Below are positions 46,601 to 58,717 of a stretch of DNA of 64,000 nucleotides, piece by piece. The first letter of the stretch is position 1, and each line of letters opens with the position of its first letter. A program made the position numbers and the translations under genes. The DNA comes from Magnaporthiopsis rhizophila (lineage: Eukaryota; Ascomycota; Sordariomycetes; Magnaporthales; Magnaporthaceae). Location: NCBI GenBank assembly GCA_003049465.1, contig PYSS01000070.1, positions 127,745 through 191,744 of the forward strand. The letters run 5' to 3'. The notes beneath the pieces are model-generated. The model saw nothing but the letters and a program-made list of their open reading frames with translations, did no database searches and was not told where the DNA came from.

Positions 46601-49600
46601 CTTCATCACGCGGCGGCTGGACGAGCTGCCGCCGTCGTCGAGAGCGGTGCTGTCCTGGGCGGCTCTTCTGGGCACCAACTTCTCGTTTGAGCTGGTGTGC
46701 CATCTCCTCAGCGGCGAGTTCGACGACGCCGGTTTGCAGTGGGAAAGCAGCCACAAGCCCACGGGCTATTCTCAGGAGGAAGCGGTTGCGGGTCTACAGG
46801 CCGCCGTGCAGGCGTACATCGTCGTGCAGGGCGACCGGGACGACCGGTTCCGGTTCGCCCACGACCGCTACATCCAGGCCGCCGCAAACATCAACCAGTG
46901 CGACGCGCGCAAGATGCATTTCGTCATTGCGCAAACGCTGCTGAAGCACTACGACAAGGAGCGGTCGCGGGACGGGGTCGCGTCACACATTTGCAACGCG
47001 CTCAGCATCTTCCACAGCCGCGTCAGGGAAAGGAAGCCGTACCGCACCCTCCTTTTCGAGTGCGCAGAGGCGGCGACGACCAACGGCGCGAGGCCCACGG
47101 CAGCCAAGTTCTACAGCGGTGCCCTCGCGCTCCTCCAGGAGGATCCCTGGAACGACGCGAACCAGGACGTGTCGTACAGCGAGACGATGCGGCTGTACCT
47201 GGCGGCAGCGGAGTGCTATCTCTACATGGGCCAGCTGCCGCTCGCCACGGGCGTGTTGAACACGGTCTTCGAGTGCGCCAAAACGGTCTTCGACAAGGCG
47301 CCGGCCTGGGTGCTGCAGTCGCGGGTCTACGCCCAGAGCGGGAACGCGGTCAAGGCGCTCGACTGCCTCAAGGAGTGCCTCGGCACCATGGGCGTCGAGT
47401 GCAACGACTCGACGACGTTTGAGGAGTGCGACGCCGAGTTCGAGAGGCTCTCGGCGCAGATCAAGGGCATGGACCGCAAAGACCTCCTCAGTCCGCCCAA
47501 CACGCAGGATCCGGCGCTGGGCATGTCGCTGGGCGCGGTGCTAGCCGAGACCATCAGCGCGGCCTGGTGGAGCGACTGCCTATGCTTCTACCAGCTGTCG
47601 CTCTGCATGCTGGACATGCACCTCAAGCGCGGGACGATGCCGCAGTCGGGCATGGCCTTCCTGCACGTGTCCATGATCGCGCTGTCGAGGTTCAACAGGA
47701 TCGAGTTCGCGCTGGAGCTGGGGTCGTACTGCCTCGACCTGCTGGACATGACGCGCGACCCCTTCTCCATGGCGCGGGGCTACATGATCTACGCTAACTT
47801 CGTAGAGCACGTCCAGTACTCGGTCGTGCTCGCGGCGGGCCAGCTGGACAGCTCGGTCGACTACGCGGCGTCGGCGGGGGATCGGATATCGGCCATCCTC
47901 GCCATCGGCCTCGGGGCGCAGCTCCGCTTCTTCGCCAGCGAGAACTGCCTCGACCTCGAGGGCTTATGCGAATACAGCTGCGAGGAGATACCGTACTGGA
48001 ACCAGGACTCTCGCGGCGGCGTCATTCTGCTGGCCGTCCGCCAGGTGTGCCGGGCGCTGCAGGGCAAGACGCGCGTCTCGGAGGCGACCGAGATCATGAC
48101 GGACGAGCACCACAACTCTCCCGGCTACAAGAGCTGGCTGGCCAACAACACGGAGAACGGCAACCGGTCGCTACTCTTTTACGAGTCGCTTGAGCTGGCG
48201 CCCTTGTTCCTCTACGGCCATCTCGAGCGGGCGGTCGAGGTGGGCAAGTTCTGCGTCGAGAACTCGCAGTTGATCTGGTCGGCGCGGAACACCCGATTCG
48301 CCATGCTCTTCTACGGCCTCGCCCTTGCCGGCCAGCTGTTCCGCCAGCGCCGGGACGCGCGCGCGAGGCAGGTGGCCGGGCCGGACGACGATGCGGTCAA
48401 GGCGACGATCCGGCAGCTCGAGTCGCTGCACCGCGGCATCATGGACTGGCAGGTGGTGTCGGACGTCAACTACCTTTCGTGGTCGCGGCTGCTCGAGGCG
48501 CAGATGGCGGAGCTGGGGGGCGAGCAGGGGCGGGCGTTGCAGAAGTACGAGGAGGCGCTGGACCACGCGGCCGAGAACGAATTTGTGTTCGAGGAGGCGC
48601 TGGGCAACTACCTGATGGCGGGCGCCTTCCTCAGGCTGTCGGCGCGGCGATCGGCGCGGTCGGCGCTCAAGGACGCTGTCGGGCTCTACCGGCAAATGGG
48701 CGCGGTCGGGGTGGCGGAGGCGATCGAGGTGGAGCACAGCCAGGTGATGCGCGGGCCGGCGCGCAACCACCGCACAGCGGACGCCGGGATGCAGACGGAA
48801 ACGGACTTCGCCGGCAGCTCGGCGGCCAACGAGCAGTTCCACCAGGCCATGGCCGGCGGCGACGACAGCGCGGCGCGGCAGCTCACGCAGGCGGGCATGG
48901 CGGAACTCAAGGGCGAGCGGGTCGGGGCGTGGCGCGGGTCCATGTCGCTGACGGGCGCGGCCGAGGCCGGGGCTGGGCTGCCGACGCTGGACATGATCGA
49001 CCTGCACGCGATCCTGCAGTCGTCGCAGGTCATCTCATCGGTGCTGGACGTGGACGAGCTGCTCAAGACCATGTGCGACGTGATCCTGCAGACGTGCGGC
49101 GGGGCGGCGACGCTGGCGGCCATCGTGATCGAGGACGAGGGCACGCGACAGTGGAGCGTGGCGGCCATGGGCGACCCGGAGAAGGGGGCCGAGACGCACA
49201 AGCCGCGCACGGTGCTCAGGGGCAGCTCGCGCGTGGCCGAGAACGTGATCCTGTACAGCACGCGCTTCCGCGAGATGGTGTTCGTGCCCGACATCATCAG
49301 CGACGAGCGCTTCAGCAACGTTAGCAGTTACTGGCTGCGCCTCAACCCGCTCGGCAAGGCCGTCATCGCCATGCCGATCTGCCACGGCGCCGACAAGATG
49401 CTCGGGGTGCTGTACCTTGAGGGCCTGCCGCAGTCCTTCACGGACCGCAACGTGACGGTGCTGCAGCTGCTGGTCAACCAGATCGCCATCAGCTACGCCA
49501 ACGCCCTGACCATGAAGGCGGTCGAGAAGGTGTCGGCCGAGAACGTGACGATGCTGTCGTTCCAAAAGCAGGCCCTGGCCGACGCGCTGCAGGCACAGGC

Positions 49601-50926
49601 CAAGGCGCGCGCGGCCGAGAAGAAGGCCAACGAGAACGTCAAGCTGGCCGAGGAGGCGGCCAAGGCAAAGTCCATCTTCCTGGCCAACGTGTCGCACGAG
49701 CTGCGCACGCCGCTCAACGGCGTCATCGGCAACTCGGAGCTGCTGCGTGACAGCAACCTCAACCGGGAGCAGCTCGAGATGGCCGACAGCATCCGCGTGT
49801 CGGCCGACCTGCTGCTGACCGTCATCAACGACATCCTCGACTTCTCCAAGATGGAGGCCGACAAGATGAAGCTGTACGTCATCGCCTTCAACCCGGAGGA
49901 GATGGTGCGCGAGGTCGTGCGGGCCGTGTCGTACAGCAACCGCGAGAAGAAGCCCAACAAGAACGTGGCCATCGTCAAGGAGATCAACCTGCCCCAGCTG
50001 CTCATCTACGGCGACCCCATCCGCCTGCACCAGGTGCTAGGCAACCTAATCGGCAACAGCCTCAAGTTCACCGCCAGCGGCTCCATCACCATCGGCGCCC
50101 AGCTCGACGAAGAGACGCAGGACAAGGCCCGCTTGACCTTTTGGGTGCGCGACACGGGCATCGGCATCCCCCCCGCCCAGCTGGCCAAGCTGTTTGTGCC
50201 CTTCAGCCAGGCCGACCCGAGCACGGCGCGCAAGTACGGAGGCAGCGGCCTGGGGCTCAGCATCTGCAAGTCGCTCGTCGAGACCATGATGAAGGGCCGC
50301 ATCCACCTCGAGAGCCAGGAGGGCGTCGGCACCACCGCCTGGTTCACCGTCACCTTTGACAAGGCGAGGGCCGACGTGTCTGCTGGCGAGGCTCAGCAGC
50401 AGCAGCGCCCGGCCCAGCAGTTGGTCGACTCGTCGTCGCGTCACCAGCACTACCACACCCACTACCACCAACATCACCGCGAGGCCGGGCTGGCGCCGTA
50501 TCTGGACCTGACGCGCGTGCCCCGCGACCAGATCCGCATCTGCGTGGCCGAGGACAACGCCATCAACCAAAAGATAGCCATCCAGTACGCGCAGCGGCTT
50601 GGCTATCCGCGCGTCGACGCCTATGACAACGGGCTCAAGGCCGTCGAGGGTCTGCGCCAGAAGGCCAAGGAGGGCGAGCCCTACCACATCATCCTGATGG
50701 ACGTGCAAATGCCCGTGCTCGACGGCTACGAGGCCACCAAGCTGATCCGCCGCGACCCCATCGAGGCCGTGAGCAAGATCCTCATCATCGCCATGACCGC
50801 CTCGGCCATCCAGGGCGATCGCGAGAAGTGTCTGGCCGCCGGCATGAACGACTACCTGGCCAAGCCCGTCCGCTCCGAGGTGCTCAAGAGGAAACTAGAA
50901 GCCTATGTTGGCACCGCTGTAGGTTT

Positions 50927-50975
<49 letters not shown>

Positions 50976-51894
50976 CTTCTTCTTTTTCTTCTTCTCGGTT
51001 GCTCACTGGAATCCCGTCTATCCAGTCACTTCCTGCCCAACGCGTCGGTAATGCATNGTTGCTGACACACATGCTCGTTCCCTGCTACGACAGTCGCCTC
51101 CCGACCGCTTTAGCTCGCCCATGTTTCCATCATCACCCTCAGTCAGCCCCAGCCCGCAGTCGTCACCCGTGGTAGGTAGCCCGGCAGCGTCGACGGGACC
51201 ATCTCCTCCGGTTATGGTACCTAGGAGCGGCGGGCCATCTCCTCCAGTCATGGTACCCAGAAACAGCGGGCCCTCGCCTCCCATAACCAGCCCACAATCA
51301 TCTTCTACCATGAACGGGGCGGCACCGGCAGTAGAGATCCCAGTGCGAGAGGGACCGCCGCCGTCTGTAGCGCCGGTGAACCGCAGCTCATTCGGAAGCA
51401 TCTCATCGCCAGCTGCGCCGGTGATGCCGACATCGAGCAGCGACACACGCCTATCCGACTCGGGGTCCATCTCGGGCTCGATTTCCGGCTCCGTGTCTGC
51501 TACCGATATGCCCACTTTGGCCTCGCCCTCTTCATCCAAACGCCAGCCTAGAAAGCTGACCAAAAACCGGGGAGATGCTGCTGCCGCCGCCGCCGCCGCC
51601 ACCGCCACCCCTACCCCTACCCTTATCCCTACCCCACTGGTCACGGAGAAGAAGGCGCCGGCTGTGCTGCAGAAGAAGAAGGCGCCAAATCGCATGTCGG
51701 CCTCATCCGAGACGCTACTCGATCCCGGCGGCGGCCTGACCTTTGGCAGCCCCAGGGGTAGCAGCGGCGGCTTCGAACCACCAAGGTTTGGGGACAGTGG
51801 CAGCATCAGGAGCCACCAGAGCGTCGCCTCCATCAGCTCTGGAACCAGTAAGGACAGGCTCAGCAATAGCTACGCCGACCAAGGCCCGTTTTAG
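43602..51894 (+). CDS. Group X-like hybrid histidine kinase (pseudokinase-AAA-GAF-HisKA-HATPase-REC)
   Basis: Very large two-component sensor, 2678 aa, from exons 43602-43729, 43811-50918 and 51094-51894 (introns GTATGG...CGCAG and GTAGGT...GACAG). Order: a protein-kinase-like domain (about 130-400) whose HRD is HGE (near 268) and whose DFG is SLG (near 288-290), so probably a pseudokinase; an AAA/STAND ATPase with Walker A GAGGLGKS (623-630); a long helical, TPR-like region (about 1000-1750); a GAF domain (about 1772-1950); HisKA with phospho-acceptor His2005 in VSHELRTPLNG; HATPase with DTGIGIPP and GGSGLGLSI (about 2109-2225); and REC with phospho-acceptor Asp2340 in LMDVQMPVLDG. This order matches the Mak2/Mak3 and Chk1 type of fungal kinases linked to oxidative-stress signalling. 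A Ser/Pro-rich tail of about 266 residues follows the REC domain. The second intron contains a T47 tract and an N base (51057). Confidence 0.9.
50929..50975. repeat. T47 tract inside the second histidine-kinase intron
   Basis: The run starts 10 nt after the GTAGGT donor and continues into a CTT-rich stretch. An undetermined base follows at 51057, so length and context are uncertain in this assembly. Confidence 0.9.
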
Positions 51895-54800
51895 ACCGGA
51901 GAGGGGACTCCTTTTTTCATGTTTTTCGTCTTGAGGGATGTATGGCTTCCAAACAAGAAGGCCTCATCCCTAGCAGGCTTATAAGGCTCGCAATATCTCA
52001 CATTTTTATTAAAGAGTGCTTGTCCTCAATATACCCCATATCCTGTGTCCAACTACATACGTTTTGATTCTCTTTTTTTTCATCTTCTTTTTTTTATTAT
52101 CAATGCTTCTTCGCATCTCGGCATCAGATCACAGCATGTTTCATGGAGGAAGGCGAACAGGGAACCACTCAGTCCTTTGCTCATCTGTTACGATATCTCC
52201 ATTTCCACATATACAGTTGGAAGACAATAGGGTTGGGCTATTTTTTTTTCTCCCTTATTGGGGCGTTCTCATCTATCCTCCTTTTTTTAATCTTCAAAGT
52301 ATTGCCCCTTCCTAGGTTGGCTCCCTGTTTTGCTGAAAACGGGGGACCTTTTTTTTATGATGGCCACGTCACGTCCTCTTACGTTCATGAATATTTTCCC
52401 CACGCGGACACTTCTACATACAAATTCTTCTTTTTTTTTTCGTGTTATCAGCGAGATGGTTCAACGGGCGTTGCAGATCGTGCTTCGCCAACCCTTCTGA
52501 TATGGCGATGATCGATCTTTTCTTTGGTCTTGATACGATGGTGCATGTAATGATAGCAACAAGTAAGTAGTCCAGTGAGGAAGAAGGGAAGTCAACGGCA
52601 GAATCCCTGGCACAAACCGAAGATATAAGCCGAACACCCGATCAAAAGCACGACATCTTGACTGCCCTTCTTGGCTCCAACCGGTGAACGTCGTGGAAGA
52701 CGTCTAGGGACTTGAGCCACCTCCTCCAATAGTAATAAAAGCAAGTTTGCTCCCACCACCCGGTGATCAAAAGTCAGGCTACCAGGGGCATTCTTTCTTC
52801 CTCCTCGGGCTGTGAATACGCGACAACGAGCAATCGCATGCACTCCCTTTCAAGGCAGGGTCTAGGCTGCTCTTTTGCGGCCTAGCTCACTCGCTTGGGT
52901 GAGCAAGCGTGCGTGGCCGACCAATGGCGATATGTCCGGATTTGGGATGAGACCGGCAAGTGCCGGTGACAGGAACCGGATCTCGATGTGATAGCCCAAC
53001 TGCCGGCGTCTCGAACCGTAAGTGGGCGTGAAATGCTTGTTTGCGTCTTGGTGTGTGCGCTAAGAGGTCAAGCGTAAACCAGACAACTGGGCGAGACGCA
53101 TCGAGATGCATCTTTGCCTGCAGAATCATGATTTTTCCTTGCATCACTCTAGCTTGGCTACCTATTCTGTATGCAGGGAGCCAAATGAGGAAGCCGCCCA
53201 TATGATGGTATATTTGCCATAATCATCACCAGATGATTAGGGCAAATATTTTCAACTGCAAGTCGGGACGACTTTGACGCCCCATGAGCGGAAAGGCGGC
53301 AGGGGAATTTCGTTTCCCCATACATACCTACCCACAGACCAGACACCTATCGCTCAGCAGGCTTCTTTTCAGATCGATTGCCGCTCACAACGAAGCTTTG
53401 GCCTCTATTCGATTCTTGGGAAGGCCCTAGGCCAATAGGAGACCAAGCAAATTGCCGGAGGTCCCGTAACAGTCAAGACCAACCTTATCCGGCAAGACTG
53501 CCCTCCTCGAATCCAGCCATTTTCAGCTTCATGGCAGTTGAAACCGGGAAGATATGCAGCTAGGAGGCATGGGGGCGGGTAAAAAGGATCGCGCTTACCA
53601 AGGAGACCGAAGCGAGATGGGAGGGGTGCATCCTCTCTGGACGGCTCTGCCGCGGTTAACATCCGCGTCTTCACCACATCGCGCATCCCCCCCCACTCGC
53701 TACGGTCGCGCCTCTTTGGCCCGAAAGTGCTGACGACGTCTTACTTTGGCTCGGCAACGGAGCTCGGCAGCAGACTCGGGGAGGAAACATGGGCCATGAC
53801 AACTGGTGACCTTGCCCGCAGAGCTCTGCCGCCCTCGTCAGCCGAGATGGCAGTAGAAAGGGATGGGTTCCGTAAGCCCCCATGTCTTCCAAAGCGTCTG
53901 CGGGCCAGAACGCGGCCAGCCAATGTCGGGAGACACTCAATTGTGTTCCGCATCTGAGCGGCATGTTGGCTAGACCGGTCCGATCACGGGTTGTGGTTGC
54001 GGGGAGTGGAATAGAGACGGATAATTAGCAGGCGATAGGGTCGGCACAAATCCTCTCCGAGCGGGAAGCGGCCAGAAAAGGAGACCAGCTCGCCGTTGAG
54101 ACACGGCACAACAGGCGATAGCAGCCACGGTTGATTTTTTTTTTTTTTTCTTTCTCCCCTACACCGTGTCGTCGCATTCTTCATGCAATAGCATTCGCTT
54201 CCCATCCAGTATGGACGGTCAAATTCGGCGGGCATATTACTCCTGGGAAGCCTATCGCATCAGCCACTTCTGGAGAGTTGTGAACTTGATTGTTTGTGCG
54301 GCGGCGAAAACGGGGCGGGTAGCCAGATGGCCAAGGCCGCGATCGGCGGGCAGGCGTGGCTGTTGCTCGTGCTGGCTAAATCGGTGCGTGATGCACGGTT
54401 ACGATATGGGGTAGCATTTTGCGCACCGCCCCGGCCGTGATTTTCCCTGGACCAGAGTGTGCGGGCGAGAGAGAATTGGAGGAAAGCACACCAGCTGCAG
54501 GCGACCGGATGGTTTCGACGGCCTGGCGCAGCCACCCTCTTCTGGAGGACCAGTGTCGGATGGCAAGATCGCCGGGGAGGTTTCGGTTTGCTGTCACAAG
54601 TCCCCTCTTGCAGACACACCCCTCAGGCCCCCTGCCCTTGCCCTCTTGGCGCTGGAAGCTGAGCCGTCTGCCTGGGTCGGACGGAACGACGGGTGCGGGG
54701 TCCGGCGCTTATTTCGAAGTCGTCTGACGCCGTGCTGTGGTGTCCACGCCGAATGGGCGTTCCCAGGCAGCCAGAGCTAGGGTGCGGGGCTACTAAAAAC

Positions 54801-55404
54801 AAAACACCAAGAGTTGGAAAGGACAAGGGGGCGCACGTGGACGGCACGTTCGCAATAACCTAGAGTCGTCAGATATGGAAAAGAGGAGAAGAAGTGGCGC
54901 ACCAGTCTCAGCCCAGCAGTCGATAGTGTTTCGTGCTTTCCTTTTTCGAGTCGCAACCACGTCGATCGGAGCCGCCCTCTACATAGAACGGGTAGTCGCA
55001 ATCGAAGGCAGAAGCACAGACAGAAGGTGCGAGGAAGATGCATCTCCCCAATGGAGTGGATGGGTCGGTCGGAAATTCTCCGAATACCCGCGACGCGAAA
55101 AGATACATAACAATAACAATAACAGTAACATAATAATGATAATTACCCCAACATATAGGAGGGGATGGGGAGGGCCCGGGGCCCACTGGACCTCACCGTC
55201 GCAACAGGCGCGGGCATGTGGGGACGGGTGAGGGGAAGAGTGGCCCGCCGTCTCGCTTGTCGACAATCCACCACTCGCAAGCCGCCATTCCCCGTCCAGT
55301 CAGTCTTCTCGACAGACAGACAGGCGCCTAGGTTAGCGTAGCGTAGCATCAGGGCGCCTGCGCAGCCCTATAATAAGTAACGGGGAGCCGGGATCAGGCA
55401 GGAG

Positions 55405-55408
<4 letters not shown>

Positions 55409-55435
<27 letters not shown>
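55409..55435. repeat. CA microsatellite
   Basis: About 13 CA units in the spacer, flanked by non-repetitive sequence. It is likely to vary in length between strains. Confidence 0.9.
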
Positions 55436-55438
<3 letters not shown>

Positions 55439-56353
55439 CCGTCAGATATCAGATTCCAGACTGGCAGCCAAGGCCAAGCCGCGTTTCTGCCGACGCCGCT
55501 GCGGCCGACCGACGGCGACGATGTTGAAATTCATGGGTGCCCCGGATGGGTGGCAGATCGTCTCATGGTTTCTCCGGTATTTGAGCCAATCTGATAACTC
55601 GAATACGACACAGACAACAACCACGCTCCACCTGCCGCGCCGTTACTTCCCAAGTAGGAAAAAAAAATGAAAATACAAAATAAAAATAAATAATAAAACC
55701 ACTAAACCCCAAAAGTTCAAAGCAAAGCCAAACAAAAACCTCCCGACCGGGTGTGTGCATCGGAGAAGAGGGAGAGGTGGTCTCCGCAAACGGCCTCGTT
55801 TGATAAATATAGTAAACATCAGCGAAAGAAGAGCCGAATATAGCACCGCCGTTGCCGAACTGGGCTCCAAGAAGAGGACGAGCTGGAGCGCGTGACCCTA
55901 TCCATCTTCTCCCATGCGAACACAACCTTCCATTTCTTTCGGGGATTGGTTGAGCTTGTAAGCCACGAGAGACGATGCATGTTGTGGCTGGTGAGAACAT
56001 TCTCTACACAATTCGGTTGAAAAAAAAGGCGACCGCTCCGGAGGTGTGCTCCGAGAGGGTTGCCTTGCAGCCGCTCGAGTGCTAGATACCTACGGCAGGG
56101 TGCTAGGCCCTTTCCATGAAACGGTTATTGGTGAAATTTTCTGTTTTTTTTTTTTTTTTTTTTTTTTTCCCTACTGCCACACGTCTTGGCGTCGGGTATC
56201 ATACAAGCTTTTCCCGTCATGGACAGGATTTGAACAAGAGAAAAAATATTGAAAAGCCAAGAGGAGAAAAAAAATTGTGCCAGCTATGCATGAAACTCCA
56301 ACCTCCCTACGCACCCCAACGGATGATGAACAAGATGATGCCCCGCAAGGCAG

Positions 56354-56406
<53 letters not shown>
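56354..56406. repeat. Poly-A tract of about 53 nt beside an undetermined base
   Basis: Uninterrupted A run followed by C and then N at 56408. Length is probably unreliable. A T25 tract lies about 190 bp upstream. Confidence 0.9.
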
Positions 56407-56407
<1 letters not shown>

Positions 56408-56976
56408 NTAGAAACAAAAGATAAATAACGCCAACCATATCTCCTATTTCCCCTCTGGGGATCTCAAGAAAAATATTTCAAACCCAAAGTCCGGAGAAGC
56501 CAAGAACGCTTTGTTTGTTGTACACGGTCGGGTCGACCTTGATGAAACAGAATGAGAATGAGAAGAGACGCCCGCTCCGGAAGTGAGAGAGAGAGAAAAA
56601 AGAAAAAAGATGGCATCGCAACCAGTAAATGAGGCAACTTGGCGTCGAAATGAGGGGCTAGCTTGCCCTGGAACAGCAGATTGGCCCGATCTGCTCCCTG
56701 CCTTTCGGAAAGGCCCCCAGGGATGGCCCTGGCAGAAAATCAAGCGGCTTTCCTGAAATGGCATCCCGACGCCGGAATGAGTTGACAACCTCTCTTATAT
56801 TGGGGTCCCGGACCGACTCGTGTTTCTCGTTTTCCGGCGTGGGAGGTATAGGATAAATGGATGGTGGATGGCCTTCGGATTGCCTCGTTTCCTTTTGACG
56901 GCATGGTAAAACCCACTGGAACTTAAAAAAGCAAAAGAAAAAAAAAAAGGAAGAAAGAGAATGCCGGGCAGATCTT

Positions 56977-58717
56977 TTACTCGTTATTTCGTGGACGCAT
57001 AGATCCGCCACTCCGCGTCGCGCCACCTGGTGAATCATCCTTCCGGTCCGGTTCGGGTGCTGTAGAGTGATACTGTATCGTTCTGGGCGATGGCTCTTCC
57101 GAGAGCAACGACGAGACGGAATGGGGCCCGCTGCGTGCTTGTGGCGCCTGCGGTGGTGGAGGAGGGTGATGTTGCTGTGGTTGCTGCTGCTGCTGTCGTG
57201 ATGACTCCCCAGACATGTCGCCTTCCCTCGCGCTCGAAGGTGCTGATGAGTATGCAGGCGACATGCCGCCATACCCGTGTCCTCCCGCTTGGTCGTGTCT
57301 CCCGCTGCCGCCTCCATTGCCGCGCCCTGAAGGTCGATATAGAGAAAGATCGCTCCGCTGCCGCGAGTGTCCGCGCCTTCGACCAGCGGCCGAGGTTGAG
57401 CTGTGCACAAACGGCGGCGACCTGAGTCTCTGTTGTGTGCTCGGCGGCGGCGGCCCCGGTATCGGTCCCGTTGCCTTCCGTTTCCGCTGCGGAGATTCCC
57501 CGACCGATGCCGGTTTTTCTTTGCGTAGACAAAGGAAAATTAGCCCGGACCAAAAAGCAAAAAACAAAAACCGCATAATAGTGCATCAGGAGGGCAGAGG
57601 AAAGGGTGTGTTCCCCTCAAGAGCGTGTTCTGGCTTTGGACGAACCCGAGGGCGTGGCCGGCTGATTCGAGCCGCCCGATGCGGCCTGGCTCGCCGGCGG
57701 ATGCCAGTGGTGGAAGTATATCGAGGGTGAGGACTGGGCCTGTTCGCTTTGCTGGTGCGCCGCCGCCGCTCCGGCGTGTGGCGGCTGCTGCGCCCCGCCC
57801 GGGCCACCGCCGCCACCCGGTGGTGGTACGTTGGTGTTCAGTGCTGGGAGGTTTGAGGCACCGTGGGGCTGGGCCCGAGTCCCGGGGATGCTGTAGCCAC
57901 GAGGTCTGGCAGGGGAGCCGGGAGGGTGGCTGCTGAATGAGCCGTGCGGGCCCTGGATCGAGCCAGGGGTCGGAGGAATGCCACCTGAGGGCTGGTACCC
58001 ACCACCGTAGGGCTGCGACTGCGAGTCTCGCCTGTGCTCGGGGGAGATGTGCCCGGACGCTGGCGGGAGCTGGGGTGGTTGGTGTGCATGCTGCTGGTGT
58101 GACTGCTGCACTTGCGAGTGCATAAACTGGTGTGCCCATTCCAGAGCGGCCTGCGGAAGCATATTCCCTCCCATACCGGCGAAAACAACGGGCACCATCG
58201 GGGGTGGTATGCCACCTTGCAACGACGTCCTGAGAATCTCGTGCTCTGTCCTTCGCTGCTCGAGCCGCAACGATTCCTGGCGCGTCTTCTCTTCTTCCTG
58301 CCTCCTCTTCTCCTCCTCCGCCTTGGCATGGAGCCATGCCCTCATGGACTCGTCAGGGCCCTGCTGCCACTGCGGAGGAGCCGGAAGCTGACCCAGCGAG
58401 GAGCTTTGCTGGTGGACTGGATGCGGCGGTGGCGCAGGAACCTGCTGACCCATCTGGGGTCCCGCTGGAGGCGGCGGCCCAGCGCCGTGCGGGGGCGGCG
58501 GCTGGGCCAAAGTCATGGCCGCCGGCGGTGGCAGGCCACGGTGAGAACCTGACATGGGCTGGCCGGAGGGACTTGTGGTGCGAGGGATCGCGTGGGACCG
58601 TTTTAGGGCCTCGTCCTGATATGTCAAGGGGGGTGAGGGTCGAGACGTGCTTGGCGGAGTAGGCAGGTCATGGACGGACTTGAAGCCGTAGTGTGCTGGC
58701 TGCTTGACGGTGAGCAT
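56977..58717 (-). CDS. Pro/Gln-rich protein of unknown function, probably nuclear
   Basis: Two minus-strand exons, 58717-57646 and 57518-56977, give 537 aa. I do not recognise a named family. The N-terminus (LTVKQPAHYGFKSVHDLPTP, then a TPPSTSRPSPPL-like stretch) leads into Pro/Gly/Gln-rich sequence. A charged helix with Glu/Arg repeats sits at about 120-160 (AWLHAKAEEEKRRQEEEKTR), followed by a hydrophobic patch (PPMVPVVFAGMGGNMLPQAA). The second exon starts with a basic cluster (SPQRKRKATGP), which could be a nuclear signal, then RRRGHSRQRSDLS and a poly-Gln/poly-Pro block, ending SMRPRNNE. The splice join is the weak point: the donor is GTTCGT, also used by two other genes here, and the acceptor I chose is CAAAG, the first AG after a CTAAT branch-like site. 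Both exons have strongly coding-like composition. Confidence 0.65.

Larger units (their letters stand above)
51895..56976. other. 5.1 kb convergent spacer
   Basis: Lies between the 3' ends of the histidine kinase (+) and the Pro-rich gene (-). It contains AT-rich sequence near 51980-52450, a CA microsatellite (about 55409-55435), a T25 tract (56144-56168) and an A53 tract ending beside an N (56354-56408). Frames here are under about 150 codons, overlap on both strands and carry no motif. No tRNA or 5S rRNA pattern was recognised. Confidence 0.5.

Noticed and set aside
45309..46754. Minus-strand open frame of 481 codons
   Set aside because: Antisense shadow of the histidine-kinase exon; the sense frame has clear domains and the antisense none.
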